Origin: Pogostemon cablin
Lineage: Eukaryota > Streptophyta > Magnoliopsida > Lamiales > Lamiaceae
Assembly (NCBI GenBank): GCA_023678885.1
Contig: CM042987.1
Span: 27,304,927-27,368,926, forward strand
Direction: 5' to 3'
DNA length: 64,000 nt
This document shows positions 11,838 through 23,251 of this stretch, piece by piece. The translations under genes and the position numbers were made by a program. Position 1 is the stretch's first letter, and the number at the start of each line of letters is the position of its first letter. The notes beneath the pieces are model-generated. The model saw only the letters and a program-made list of their open reading frames with translations, ran no database searches and had not been told where the DNA came from.

Positions 11838-13763
11838 CTCCCTCCGTCCCCCAAAGTATTTCACACTTTCCTTTTTCATCCGTCCCTCAAAGTATTTCAC
11901 ACTTCACTTTTACTAAAATTGGTAAAAAATAAATTATTATAATATTAACTTTTTACACTGATTGATCGTTAATAGTCCGGGCGACCAAGCAACAAAATAT
12001 CGAACCCAAGGGAATTTAGGATTCGTGGCCTTCAAGTTATAGTCTCGTATTAGTTAGGGACGACCGAGAAGAGAGATAATAAAAACATGAAAAGAAACTA
12101 ATTACAATATTTTTGGAATTTTCAATGCAAAGGAAATCTTCATGATGCAATTCAAATGGATCAATCATGTAACACATCTAATTGCCTCCCAATTTAAGCT
12201 ATCATAGTAAGAGCGATCACTATTTTCACCTAAACTCTCTCTCGAGATAAAGAGGATGTAGGCCCTTACAAAGACCCCAAAGTAGCACATAGGATCGATA
12301 TCATAGCGAACACCTCCCAATAGGTACTAATTACACGTACGAGTTCCCTAAAAGGTACTAAATCATAGGTAATATTCCCTTTCTAGGTACTATGAATTCA
12401 CTAAGGTTGGGTTCCCCTCACTAGATTAATTGACCTCTCGATCTAACCTCTCTAGTGTCCACTTATGTAGTTCTAAACATGAGAGGTCGTCTCAAACTCT
12501 TCCCACATTAATCCACATAACCCACATGATGAAATGATTAAATTAATTCCTAAAACACATAATTGAACTCTCGTTCTAACCACATGCACTAGATAATTAA
12601 CCACACAAATCAAACATATAGATTAAACAATTAAGCATCCATAAATAAAACTAATCAAAGCCGGGATTGCAATTTAAATAATATCACAAATTAATCCATA
12701 ATCTAAACATCACTTAAACATCCAAAACATAGAAAATAAAAAGATAATAAGTAGGATTAGATTACACCTTAATGAAGTTTTACATCCATGAGGTCATCCT
12801 TTCCTTGGTGTCCCCACCTTCTTGGAAAACAATAAAATCCTAATCTAGAAAAAACATTTAAGCTACTGACGGATCCCTCACCCCGAAAGGGGGAGGGATC
12901 TCAACTATGGAGATCTTAAAAAGCTCTCTTTAACTATTGAATCTAATGATTCAATTTAATGGAATTTAATGGGTGAGAATTGGTCCATGGTGGCTTTCAT
13001 GGAAGAGGGTATTTATAGTAGTAAGGGTGAGAGAAATTTGAGTGAGTTTCCAATGTGGGACAAGTGGGTTCATGTAGTGATAGAGTGGGAGGAATTTGTG
13101 GTAGGTAATCAATGTGGGATAATTTAGCTCATGGCACAAAAAATAGAATTTATAACAATTTTTTCTTTGGCCCGTTCTTGCTTGTTTCAACTCCAAATCG
13201 AGCTTCGTTTTCTCCCACATCTTCCTCTTCATTTGTAGAATCCATTTTTATCAAAATCACCCATTTTTCTGCAAAAATAAACAAAAATACCTTTCTCCAA
13301 ATAATCAAGCAATTAATAGTATTTTCATTAAAATCATGCTCAATTATTAAATTAAAGCCACAAAAATCCACTTAAAATCTAGGTGAATTTCACAACGATC
13401 AAACCCCCAAACTTAAAGTGTTGCTCGTCCCCGAGCAACGAAAGAAAAGAAAGAACGAGGAGGGGAATTCACCTAGAATTGAATCAAGATATCAATGAGA
13501 TTGAGTCACTTCAAAGCTATTTCAATTCAATCAAAACAAGCGACAAGATATCAATTTAAATGCATACAAATTAAATTTAGGAAATATGCAAGCAAGTGAG
13601 ACTTTCACTACTCCTCTCTAGATTTTGCTTTTCACTCTTACACTCAAGGGGTGTATGGGAGAAGTGTATACTCTCAAAAATCAATTCAAATGTATGTCAT
13701 TACCATATGCTTGCCAAAGGTCTAAACTCTCTACCACTTGTATGTGTTAATTATTGAATCAAA

Positions 13764-13779
13764 TGGCGCCGTTGCCGGG
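13764..13779 (+). other. tRNA-Asp-type primer binding site, reversed relative to its LTRs
   Basis: The sequence is TGGCGCCGTTGCCGGG, matching the well-known primer site used by Athila-type Gypsy elements (complement of the tRNA-Asp 3' end). It lies inside a minus-oriented LTR element but reads on the plus strand. Confidence 0.75.
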
Positions 13780-14767
13780 AAATTTAGTTGTATTTGTGAC
13801 TTCGGGTTTCGTTGAGTGTTAGGATAGGGACATTTTTATTTGATTTGTTTTTTTTGTTTTATGGTTGTGTTGTAGGGACGAAAGTGTTGTGCCATGGTAT
13901 TGGCCTTGAAGAGCAAAGGAGTGGTGCAAATTGAGGTAATGAATATTTTCTCAACTTAAATTCAACTTTGCCTAATTTAAGTTTAGGTGTATGTTCTCTT
14001 TGTTACTTGACTTTTCTACGGTTTGAATTAGAAAAATTGCATCAATGAACTCCTACTTGATCATATTGTACCGGCGCACGTTTAAGTCCTTACTCTTTTC
14101 TTTGGCACGTATTTTCTCCTTTTTTTTGTTGTTTTTATTTTTTTGTGCTTTTCTTGCTTTCTTTTGCTTTCCATAAGGAGAAAATCTTTCTTAGCTCTCT
14201 TGTGATTCATTGTGAGGAATTTTGAGGCTATGATGCTTGGTTGGAACTTGTGACTTGATGGATTTTTTTTTGTGTACTTGTTGAGTTGTGGTTTGTGCTT
14301 GTTTTGTGTTTCTTTCACTACTACAAGTCCGTGAGCTTTTTGAGCCATTAAATCGTAATATCAAATGGTTTTTCCTTTCTTGAGTGCATCATTCTTTTGT
14401 GTACATTCTAGAACTTGCCATTGTGTCTTCTTGAAACTGCACTTGTGTGAAGATTGTTGGAAATGATTTAAGGACATCTTTGTGTTGACAAGTCACTTAG
14501 CCAAATTAATCATACCAAATGAAATTATTTCGTAGTTTGCCCCTTTGAGCTTATTATCCTTATTTCTTTGGCAACCTACAAATTTAGCCATTTTTATCCA
14601 TATTTTATATCCTAATCACCTTTGTCGATTAGTAGAGGATTAATGGGATGAAGTGGTTGAATTGAGCTTACAAGAGAGTTTGAAAAGAGAAAAATGGTGA
14701 AAGTGCTAGAAAAGATGGAGAAAAGATGAAAAAGAAAAATAGAGGTGGAGATCAAGAAGCATTTTCT

Positions 14768-16379
14768 TGTTTGTCTATTTTTAGCACTCACGAGCAAGAA
14801 TACTCGATCGTTGTAGTAGTATATCCCAAGAAAAATTATCAATCCAATAAGGAGTTATGTTCGGACTAGCACAATACGTGAGCTCATGTTCATGGTGTTT
14901 TTGTAAAGATGATCGGGGGTTTTGAGATTGATTAACAACTAAAACAAGTAACAAGTAAATAAGGATAGCAAATAAGAAAAATGACAAGTAAAGATAATGG
15001 GTGCTAAAGTTCAAGTGTGAAAAACATGGGATTAGAAACATCCAAGCATATTCAATTCATATTATCATGCAAAAGGAATCCAACTCAATTGATGTAGACT
15101 AAGGGTGATCACGATTGTATCCTAAGCTCCCTTTCGGGTTACAAAGGTTGTTGATCTATTTTAGACTCCCAAAAGCACTCAAGATCAAAGCCCAACATTA
15201 ACCCCTTCCATCTAGGTACTAGTTAGATTAAACTCTCCCTTTTTGTGTACTAAGGCCAACGAATGGATTGGTTCCCCTCATTGAATTCAAATATCCTTTC
15301 GGTCAAACCCAAACTCAATGTCTATTCATGCCTTCCTAATACTATAGAGGGTCGTTTCCGTCTCACTCCAAGCAATACATACATGAACATCATAATAGCA
15401 TTTAATTATCACAAATAATCCATTGATCAACAATCCATTAAACCAATAAACATTCGTGAATAACAAACCATGCCATCACAACATCAAGACAATTAAACTC
15501 CATGAATAGAAATCAACATCAATTAAATCAAAAACCAATTTAATCCACATGATAATATAAATCTAATATGCTCTTCATATTCCTAATCCCACTAGAGGGA
15601 TTAGCCTAACATGATAAAAGTAATAAAATAAATAAATGATTCATTACAAATACCCATAGTCTTAGATCTAAAGAAATACAAAATGAATGGATTCTTCCCT
15701 ATCAATTTCTTGAAGAGAATCTTCTATTCTTCTTGATTTCCACTTCTAGCTCTTGATTTGAAGTCTTTAGCACCAAAAATGGAAGATATGATAGGTGGAT
15801 GAAGATGGATGAAGATGGATGAAGATGATGGTGGAAAATGGAAGAAATTGTGTGTGAGGTGTGTGTAGATGATAGGATTTCAGATTCTCCTGCCAATTGT
15901 TGAATAAAGGGGTATTTATACCCCTTTAGAGGCTTCTAGAAGGATCTGAAAATTTCTGCAGGAAAATACCCAACACGAGTCGTGCTCTGTAACACGGCCA
16001 CGGGGTGGCCGTGTTGTGTCTTCTGATGCTGCCACACGGCCTCGCCTTACAGGGCCGTGTTACGCAACACGGCTCGTGTGCTGCAACACGAGTCGTGTGT
16101 TGTAACACGGGCACAGGTGTGGTCGTGTTGGCTCTTCTGATGTCGCCACACGGCCACCTCTTAAAGGGCCGTGTTGGCGACACGGCTCATGCTCCCGACT
16201 CGACTCGTGCAACTGGACACGACCTGAAGTTGCCCGGGTTGAGTGACTAGATGTCGCCACACGGCCAACTCTTACAGGGCCGTGTTGGCTACACGGCTCG
16301 TGTGCTGGCTCCTGCATTTCTTCACTGTTTTGGCTCGTTCAAAAAGACACTAAAATCTAGGTGAAAATAGCTCTAATCA
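14768..16379 (-). repeat. Right LTR of the LARD-like element
   Basis: It begins TGTTTGTCTATTTTTAGC and ends GCTCTAATCA. A minus-strand TATAAATA box lies at 15913-15920. An inverted-motif array lies upstream of it at 15973-16310. Its sequence runs parallel to 39429-41218 over almost its whole length. Confidence 0.8.
15973..16310. repeat. U3 inverted-motif array, ACACGGCC/GGCCGTGT type
   Basis: It is a G+C-rich array of ACACGGCC, GGCCGTGT and the odd palindrome ACACGAGTCGTGT, repeated many times in both senses. Because it is inverted-repeat rich it stays open in several frames on both strands; these ORFs are not taken as genes. Its TATA-proximal edge is about 53 bp from the TATA box. Confidence 0.8.
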
Positions 16380-16551
16380 TACACATATCCCAATATAATA
16401 CTCACTTTTTTACATCTTCCAACAACTTTACACACATTTTTCATTAAATTAACTAAAATATATATTCTCTCTCTTACTTTATAAATTAAAAAAAAAATTT
16501 CTTAATCTCCGCGCACACCAATACGTGAAATACTTCACGGGACGGAGGGAG

Positions 16552-16870
16552 TATACAATATTAGCACTCTTATGGTACTGTAAAATTACTATTTTATTTT
16601 ACCATAAAATTTTATGACGGGTATGGAACAGGTGAAGGTATGATAATAAAATTTTTAAATGAGACGAGTATGATTATAAGTAGTTAATATTTAAATGGAT
16701 ACGCGTATGAGTACAAAAAATTAAGCGGATGCATATATTCCTACATGCTATAACTTCATTTTTTTTATCTCAAAATTTGTACACATTATAATAACACTAT
16801 TACGGTACCATAAAATTACTACTTCCTTCTTACCATAAAATTTATGTGATGTGTTATAAATAAATTATAT
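16552..16870. repeat. Tandem array of about 268-bp units (right part)
   Basis: Two further degenerate units start at about 16555 (TACAATATTAGCACTC) and 16790, continuing the array from 10239-11837 beyond the MITE and LTR insertions. Confidence 0.75.
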
Positions 16871-17037
16871 TTTTAGAAATGTAAAAACTAGTATGGACCA
16901 GAGTTAGTATATATGAAAATTTTTTCAAAAAATTTAATCTTTTTTTTTCAAACCATTTAAATAATTTAAATAAACTATTCAAATTATTTAATAAATTTTC
17001 AAACCAAAGATGTCAAAAAGTTACAACGTGAAACTCT

Positions 17038-17231
17038 CTCCGTCTACTCAAGGTGGACATTATTATTTTTTTCATGTGAATTAAGAAATATTATTATTTT
17101 ATGTGTAGTGGATAGTTGTATTGTAAGAAGTGTTGGGTCATATATGAAAATAAAGGGAAATTGGTATATTTGAAGTGAACGTCCAAAATGATAAAATTTA
17201 GACCCTTAAAGTGGACGGAGGCCAGGAGTAT
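17038..17231. mobile_element. MITE, CTCCCTCCGTCC family, degenerate
   Basis: It starts CTCTCTCCGTCTACTCAAGG and ends GTGGACGGAGGCCAGGAG. The interior has the family's TTATTATTTTATGTGTAGTGG phrase. Confidence 0.55.
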
Positions 17232-17421
17232 AAATAATAAAAAATAATAATAAATTAAAAACTATGATATATATATATATACACTTTAGCCATGTTCGTG
17301 CAACACACAAATTAATTACTAGTATATAATAAATGAAAAGTGTTAGACATCCTTAATTAATACGAAAGAATAATTATGAAAGTAAGAGTGAAAGGGTACA
17401 GTATTACACAATCAAAAATCG

Positions 17422-17760
17422 TTACTCCCTCCTGTTAATGTTTATTTTTGCTTTTTGCACATAATTAAGAGATACAATATTTTAATGTATAGTGATGTTA
17501 GAGAAATAATATTTAATATAAAGTAGGTAGTTGTATTAGTGTTGTGTGTGAGCCATAAATAATTAATTGTTTTGTATGGGTTCAACTTGACTAAAAAAGA
17601 AACAAGAGAAATAATATTTAATATAAAGTAGAAAGTTGTATTAGTATTGTGTGTGGGTCTTACATTAAATAATTAGCTGTTTTGTGTGGGCCCAACTTGA
17701 GTAAAAAAAACGCAAACCTTAACTTGTAACAATCCAAAATGAAAAACATAAATCCATGGA
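17422..17760. mobile_element. MITE-like segment with an internal duplication
   Basis: It starts ACTCCCTCCTGTTAATG. The block AGAAATAATATTTAATATAAAGTAG followed by TTGTATTAGT and TGTGTG appears twice. The right end is degenerate (TCCATGGAGAGAAT). Confidence 0.45.
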
Positions 17761-19942
17761 GAGAATATTTCCTTAACAAAATTCAAAGTTACAGATATGA
17801 AATTCTAAAAAGTTGAATTCTAACATGTTTTTAGAGGTAATTTGATATGTTAGGTAATAAATAAAATTATAAAATAAGTTATATAATTTGTAAAGGGTAT
17901 CGTCTTAATATTAAAGTGTATATATATATTGTGAGATTTTTAGATTGTGTATTATTTTTATTTGGGAAATATGAATTTGTTTATGGAAGTGACATAAATA
18001 ATAATTACGAATTTATTTATGAGATAGTATCTTCTTATATATTAAAACAAAATAAGTTTTCAAATTTAAATTTTACAAAATGTGAGGTGGCATGCATAGA
18101 TTCATTGAATATTTATTACATATTAAAAATGTCATATGATTTATTATTATTAGTTTAGAAGATTTATTGTTTTGTAACTCATTTCTTTATTATTTTTAAT
18201 AAATAAAATAAGATGTTTGAAATAAAATTAAATATGTGAGGTGTCAACTGTATTTGATATTTATGATTATTTAACTTTTTTTTATACTATTAAAATTTAG
18301 TAAATTAAAATATGAATTAACTAATATCAAATTTGAGATTCATAACTATAATAAATAATAAAACAATGTATTATTAGAAAATTTTATTTAAAAACAATTT
18401 TAACTTATTTAATTTAATTCATATTAAAACAAAAATTTTAAGGAATAAGTTATGAGATGTTTCATAAAATTTATGCTTTGTATAATAAAAAAATTATTAA
18501 TTATAAGAATGTTCTATAATTTTTATTATTTGTTTACACAAAATGAATTTTATATTTTTAATATCATTTGAAATATTAAATATATACATATGTAAAATTT
18601 CTTATATACAATTTTGATTTATTTTTTTATTAATTAGGTTCTTATATATTAAAACAAAATAGGTTTTTCAATTTAGATTTTGCAAAAAAATGTGAGATAT
18701 TTTTGACATTTAGAAAATGTGAGATTGCTTATTTGGTTTGGGAGATGTATAAATTTTGTATAATATAACTATTTTTTTTACATATTTTATGTTTTATAAG
18801 ATTAAGGAATATATTTATAAATTTGAAAACTACTCTTAACAGTTAGTTAAAATTGGTTAAATATGGATGTTCTTTCACTTCTACTGCTCTTACTACGGGT
18901 TTTACTAGAGGATGAAAATACATGGTTGAAGAACTTGAAAATTTTCAAGGAGATTAAGTGGTTTTTAATGTTTCAGATGTGAATTCTAACAGATAGTCTT
19001 ATATGATCTCCAAGGTATTTGACACATCAATCAGTATACCTATTTTGACATCATCTGATGATGCTGAGGAGGATCACTTCAACCTCAGTGATAGCAATAT
19101 TTTCTATTTATGTGAAATAAATGCATGTTTTTCGCATTGATTAAATTTACAAATCTTAAAATATTTTTTTCTTGGTTAAAAAATAAGTTTTTTTTTCAAT
19201 TATCCTAAATTGATAGATTATTTTAGATTTAAAGATAATAAATAAATAAAATATACTATATATAGAAAGTATTCCATTAGAATTTTATTAATTACTACTT
19301 TCTATTAGTCGTATGTATACTTCATAACAATATGATTATTTTTATCTCACCCAAAAATTTTAATAAGATTTTTGTTTTAATATTCCATTATTCATTGTTG
19401 ACTTTGATTTTTTTTATTCAAAATAAATCTGATACGGTAATTTGGTCATTGCCTTACTGTTATTTATTAACTTCTTAATTATTTTCGGGCAAGACTTATT
19501 TTCGGGCAAGACTTTGTTGTCTAATAGTATATGAAGGAAAAGGTATATGAAGGAGAAGTCCTCTATAAAATTGTAAACAATTTTACTTTTTTTTAATTAA
19601 TTAGTGTTTTCCGTTCGCGCGTTGCATGATGAACATTTTATTATAGGATTGTTGGTAAACAAAATCATTTTAATAGTGTTATGTATCTCTATGAATATAT
19701 TTGAGTTTCTTTCATCCGGTTTTGATCTGGTTTGAATCTTGTTGCGAATAATTTTTAAGCATTTTATCATAAGATTATTGTTAACTAGTAATTCATCCGT
19801 GCGATGCACGGAGTACTTTTTTTTATTATTTATCCGTCTCAATCTCAAAGTTATATTTATTTTTTTACATAAATATATAAATAAAAGTAATTACTTATTT
19901 ATTTATTTTTTATAATCTAGTAATATAGTTTCTTAAATAATA

Positions 19943-19983
<41 letters not shown>

Positions 19984-20390
19984 GCTACGGATATATGATG
20001 AATTTGAAATTGAAATGTATTGTGATACTAAGAGATAATTTTATATTATAAAAATGTAAACTTAAGTTGGGTACAATTAAAAATAATTAAATAAAAATTC
20101 AAATAGTTCATTCAAAAATGAAAAAAATAATTCAAAAAAATTATTTTCAAAATTTTAGAGATTATTTAAGCAATGTGAATGTCATATAAAAGCTTACAAA
20201 GAGATAATAACTAATTTGATGTATCATGCGTTAACAATAAATTTCAAATAGATAAGCTATAATAATTTTAAAATTCTAAGTATATAAGACCAAATAAGAT
20301 ATACGCATGATACATCAAATTAGATATACGCATGTTTAAACTTGAAGAAAGTAAGATGATAGCAGGAGAAATGTAGATACCATTAATATG
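17761..20390. other. Very AT-rich DNA without a recognised gene
   Basis: It contains AT-biased short ORFs (for example 17916-18158) with no recognisable domain. Other contents are repeated TCTTATATATTAAAACAAAATA blocks near 18030 and 18640, a possible Helitron end at 19784-19812, and an (AT)n run at 19950-19978. Confidence 0.5.
19784..19812 (-). mobile_element. Probable Helitron 3' end
   Basis: On the minus strand a hairpin TCCGTGC-ATC-GCACGGA (19812-19796) is followed after about 7 nt by CTAGT (19788-19784) and then T. This is the 3' signature of plant Helitrons (hairpin plus CTRRT, insertion at A/T). The 5' end was not found. Confidence 0.5.
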
Positions 20391-20700
20391 GTCTTCAGTA
20401 GAGCGTACTGTCCTCCATTTCGAGACGGGCTGATGCTTCTCCTATATGAGTTCTTCTCCATCTCCCTTCAAAACACTCTTTGTCTCTCTCCTCGTACCGC
20501 CTGAAAAACTCCACCATCATCAGTCTGGACAGCACTACCACCACCATATCCTTCGGGCGTTGTTTGTTCTTCGCCACCACCCTCCTCTTCATCACCGATC
20601 GAATCTCGATGGCGAGGCGACGGTGCAGGTCCTCCCACCACCGACGACCTATTTCAAATTTGAAAAGAAGGTTTAGTGTTGTGGAGCTGAGATTGTAGAT
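20391..20700. other. G+C-richer island with open frames, not identified
   Basis: Within AT-rich surroundings this stretch is open on both strands (20446-20676 plus; 20595-20395 minus) and has clear CpG and TCCTCC content. No known domain was recognised. It may be a captured exon fragment or a decayed gene. The segment 20701-21020 that follows shows nothing notable. Confidence 0.3.
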
Positions 20701-21021
20701 CTTTGATTAAAAATATTATCAAAAGTTACAAACAGATAGAAAAATGAGAGTGATCGAACGTTATATGCACCTTCAATTATTTCAAACCGGTACTTCACCG
20801 CACTGAAAATTTATTTGATATTCATTATCCTATTAATTTAACTATATTAGTTGTCAAACATTTGTTATTTGATTTTTTATAAATATTAAAATATTATTGA
20901 TAACTAATTACTCACAGAAATACACATATGAAAAGATAATGAACAGAATCCCAGTTCCTAATTAATTCTAATTAGAGATAACCTTACTGCAAATAGCACA
21001 GAGAAAATAAAAGAAGTGTTA

Positions 21022-21165
21022 GAGTATAACCTGATTAAGTATTAAACGATTCAACTCTCTACCAGAGACTCTCTACCAGAGTGTAACCTGATTAAGTATT
21101 AAACGATTCAACTCTCTACCAAAGTGTAACCTGATTAAGTATTAAACGATTCAACTCTCTACCAG
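21022..21165. repeat. Tandem repeat, three copies of about 44 bp
   Basis: The unit GTGTAACCTGATTAAGTAT plus TAAACGATTCAACTCTCTACC is repeated three times. An extra AGAGACTCTCTACC piece sits between the first two. Confidence 0.85.
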
Positions 21166-21963
21166 CTTAAGCTTTTAGATGAGGTGGTCGTTCAACAAAA
21201 AGAAAATGAAAGATATATGCATCTTCTTACAAATTAGTCGACCTCAGTCCTCATCCATCTTTCTCATTCCGTTGCTGCACTGAGGAAGATAACCACATTA
21301 ACAATCATGCATGCATGCTTCCAAGAGTAATATATGTAAAACATCCCAACTTTTATTGGGCATGTATTCATAAATAAACATCTCTCTTCCTTTACCATCA
21401 GGAAAGTTTCCCTAACGAAACCACACAAAAAGAACTATATTATATTGTCCTCTCTTGTTATTCTATTAATTTATGCAAGGATTCAGAGTGTGAAAGATAT
21501 ATAGTACTTTGTAAATAGGACCAAAACCTACCCGTCACAGAAGATTCTTGTCAAGAAAGCGATTTGTTGCATTCACAATAGTCTCAAACTCAAAGGTGAA
21601 TAATTGCACATCTACAATATTGACATTTTATGATTCATCAATATTGTGTATAATCTCTATTGAATCTGTTCAAACCATTAGAATGCTATTACTCGATTTT
21701 ACAACAATTCATGTTAGAGGGAGTTATAAGTATTACTCCATTATTTATATATTGCCACGTCAAAACTAACGCCTCAGGATTCTATACAATCTTATGCACA
21801 CACATTTCATCAAACATCAAATAGGACATCATCTACACACATTCACTTTAATGGCAACTTTATCAGCACAAAATATGAGTAGTAGTAAGAAGAGAATGCA
21901 TTTATTTATACTTGGCCGTAAAAATGATGTGAAAGAAACAGAAAAAAAGAGCAGAGCAGGAAT

Positions 21964-22027
21964 GTGACCTCCGGTAGGTCACGGGAAAACAGAGCAGATC
22001 AGGATGTGACCTCCGGTAGGTCACGGG
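21964..22027. repeat. Duplicated hairpin motif at the end of expansin exon 2
   Basis: GTGACCTCCGGTAGGTCACG occurs twice about 44 bp apart. Each copy can fold on itself (GTGACCT with AGGTCAC). It corresponds to the PVTYRR codons, so part of the expansin exon was tandemly duplicated. Confidence 0.8.
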
Positions 22028-22338
22028 AATAATTACCACGGCGATCTCAAGGTACATAGGCATGGCGAGGTTGAAATGAGTCCTCGGGGGTTGCACCACT
22101 TGCATTGTTGTTGGGGAGAGCATAGTTGAGGGGCAGAAGTTGGTCGCCGTGATGAAGATGGATGAGCTACCAGCGTGGCTTGATCGTTTGTAGTTCGAAG
22201 CACGAGCCGCAGCTCAACCCCTTGTCGAACAGCGCCGCAATGTTCTTACCTTAACCCTGACTGTACAGATTCCAGTAACCGCAAGATTCACCTGCAGTTG
22301 AGAAATTAAATTACTGATTGGAATCATGAATTTAACAT

Positions 22339-23162
22339 TCTTATGAAAACTTAAGCAAGAACTTGTGAAATCTCTCAAGCTCTCACACTCTTAACCGATT
22401 GATCACTCACGTTTCACTCACGAATTGATTATCAACCGAAGAATTAAATGAAAATGATAAACACAAAAATGTATACTGGTTTGGCGTAAGCCTACATCCA
22501 CTTCCTAAGAGAAGAATTCACTATGATGATAATGAAGGTTACAAACTTACAAGCACACTTATCAAACCCTAATGCTTGAAACTGATATGTGAAGATGATG
22601 ATGAAGATGATCTGAATCGGCTGAATGATTCTTCAACTTATATGCACGTGTGTCCTTCTTTTGATTCCCTTCCATCCAATTAAATGTATGCACAAGAATC
22701 AGTTGTAACCAACTGATGAATCAGTTGTAACCAACTGATGAATCAGTTGTAACCAACTGATCTTGCAACTTCCAGCTGATGCTTCCAGCTGCTCCCTTAC
22801 CAACTGATTCCATTGCCATGTCACCAATCCGATCCCTTACTTACCAACCAATCATAATGGTCTATATTTACTTATGCATGCAATCAATCTTATCACTTAT
22901 CACTTGATCCTTCAAGCAATCTGATAGATTCGACCAAAACATGTTTGGTTCGACCTGTTCCAGGAAGTCGAACCCAAGTCGAATCCTAGTTAATCTATAG
23001 TGGTTCGATCACGCTGCCTTTGGTTCAATTTGTTCATCATGTCGAACCAACCTCGAACCCACCTCAATCTTCTGCGGTTCGACCATGACGTATTTGGTTC
23101 GACCTGTTCAAACATGTCGAACCCTAAGTCGAACCTATGTATGCATGACCTATATCTTCACA
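22339..23162 (-). repeat. Copia 3' LTR
   Basis: It is 824 bp. The TATA-like CATATAAG (minus) lies near 22637-22643. Three copies of a 22-bp unit carrying ATCAGTTGTAACCAACTGAT lie at about 22690-22760. A TCGAAC/GTTCGA array lies at 22925-23135. Confidence 0.92.
22925..23135. repeat. U3 inverted-motif array, GGTTCGACC/GTCGAACC type (Copia)
   Basis: GGTTCGACCTGTTC and GTCGAACC words alternate in both senses about every 20-40 bp. The corresponding array of the other LTR is at 27875-28085. Confidence 0.8.
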
Positions 23163-23251
23163 AATCTCCACCTTAGACCTTGCATCATCATACTAGCTTT
23201 ATCATCTCCACCTTGCTGCTATTAAAGATTGCAGCCACCTTTCTTTCTTGC

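Larger units (their letters stand above)
11959..16379 (-). mobile_element. Non-coding LTR retroelement (LARD-like) with unequal LTRs
   Basis: The boundaries are set by the 5-bp target duplication TACAC at 11954-11958 and 16380-16384 and by the interrupted MITE. The left LTR is 11959-13401 (minus, therefore the 3' LTR), bordered by a purine tract that on the minus strand reads AAGTTTGGGGGTT. The right LTR is 14768-16379. The internal 1.37 kb has no gag or pol. It contains a 16-base match to the classic tRNA-Asp primer site (TGGCGCCGTTGCCGGG, 13764-13779), but on the plus strand, opposite to the LTRs. The two LTRs are only distantly alike, although they share layout and some phrases. The right LTR is nearly identical to the solo LTR 39429-41218 apart from a deletion of roughly 175 bp near its plus-strand 3' end. 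Confidence 0.75.
11838..16551. mobile_element. MITE split by an LTR element
   Basis: The left half 11838-11958 starts CTCCCTCCGTCCC. The right half 16380-16551 ends GGGACGGAGGGAG. TA flanks both outer ends. The halves are separated by the LTR element 11959-16379, with TACAC repeated at the junctions. Outside the right half the 268-bp tandem array resumes. This shows that the LTR element entered a MITE that had already entered the array. Confidence 0.85.

Noticed and set aside
16005..16317. Overlapping ORFs on both strands in the LTR array (also 40534-41014)
   Set aside because: The frames stay open because the array is palindromic and G+C-rich. The translations are repetitive, rich in RPC/HDT words, and match no domain.
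17916..18158. 80-residue plus-strand ORF
   Set aside because: It lies in strongly AT-biased DNA with no domain, no splice context, and several equally long neighbours in random frames.
22690..22760. CRISPR-like regularly spaced repeats
   Set aside because: The units are directly adjacent without unique spacers, lie within a retrotransposon LTR, and the DNA is plant nuclear.
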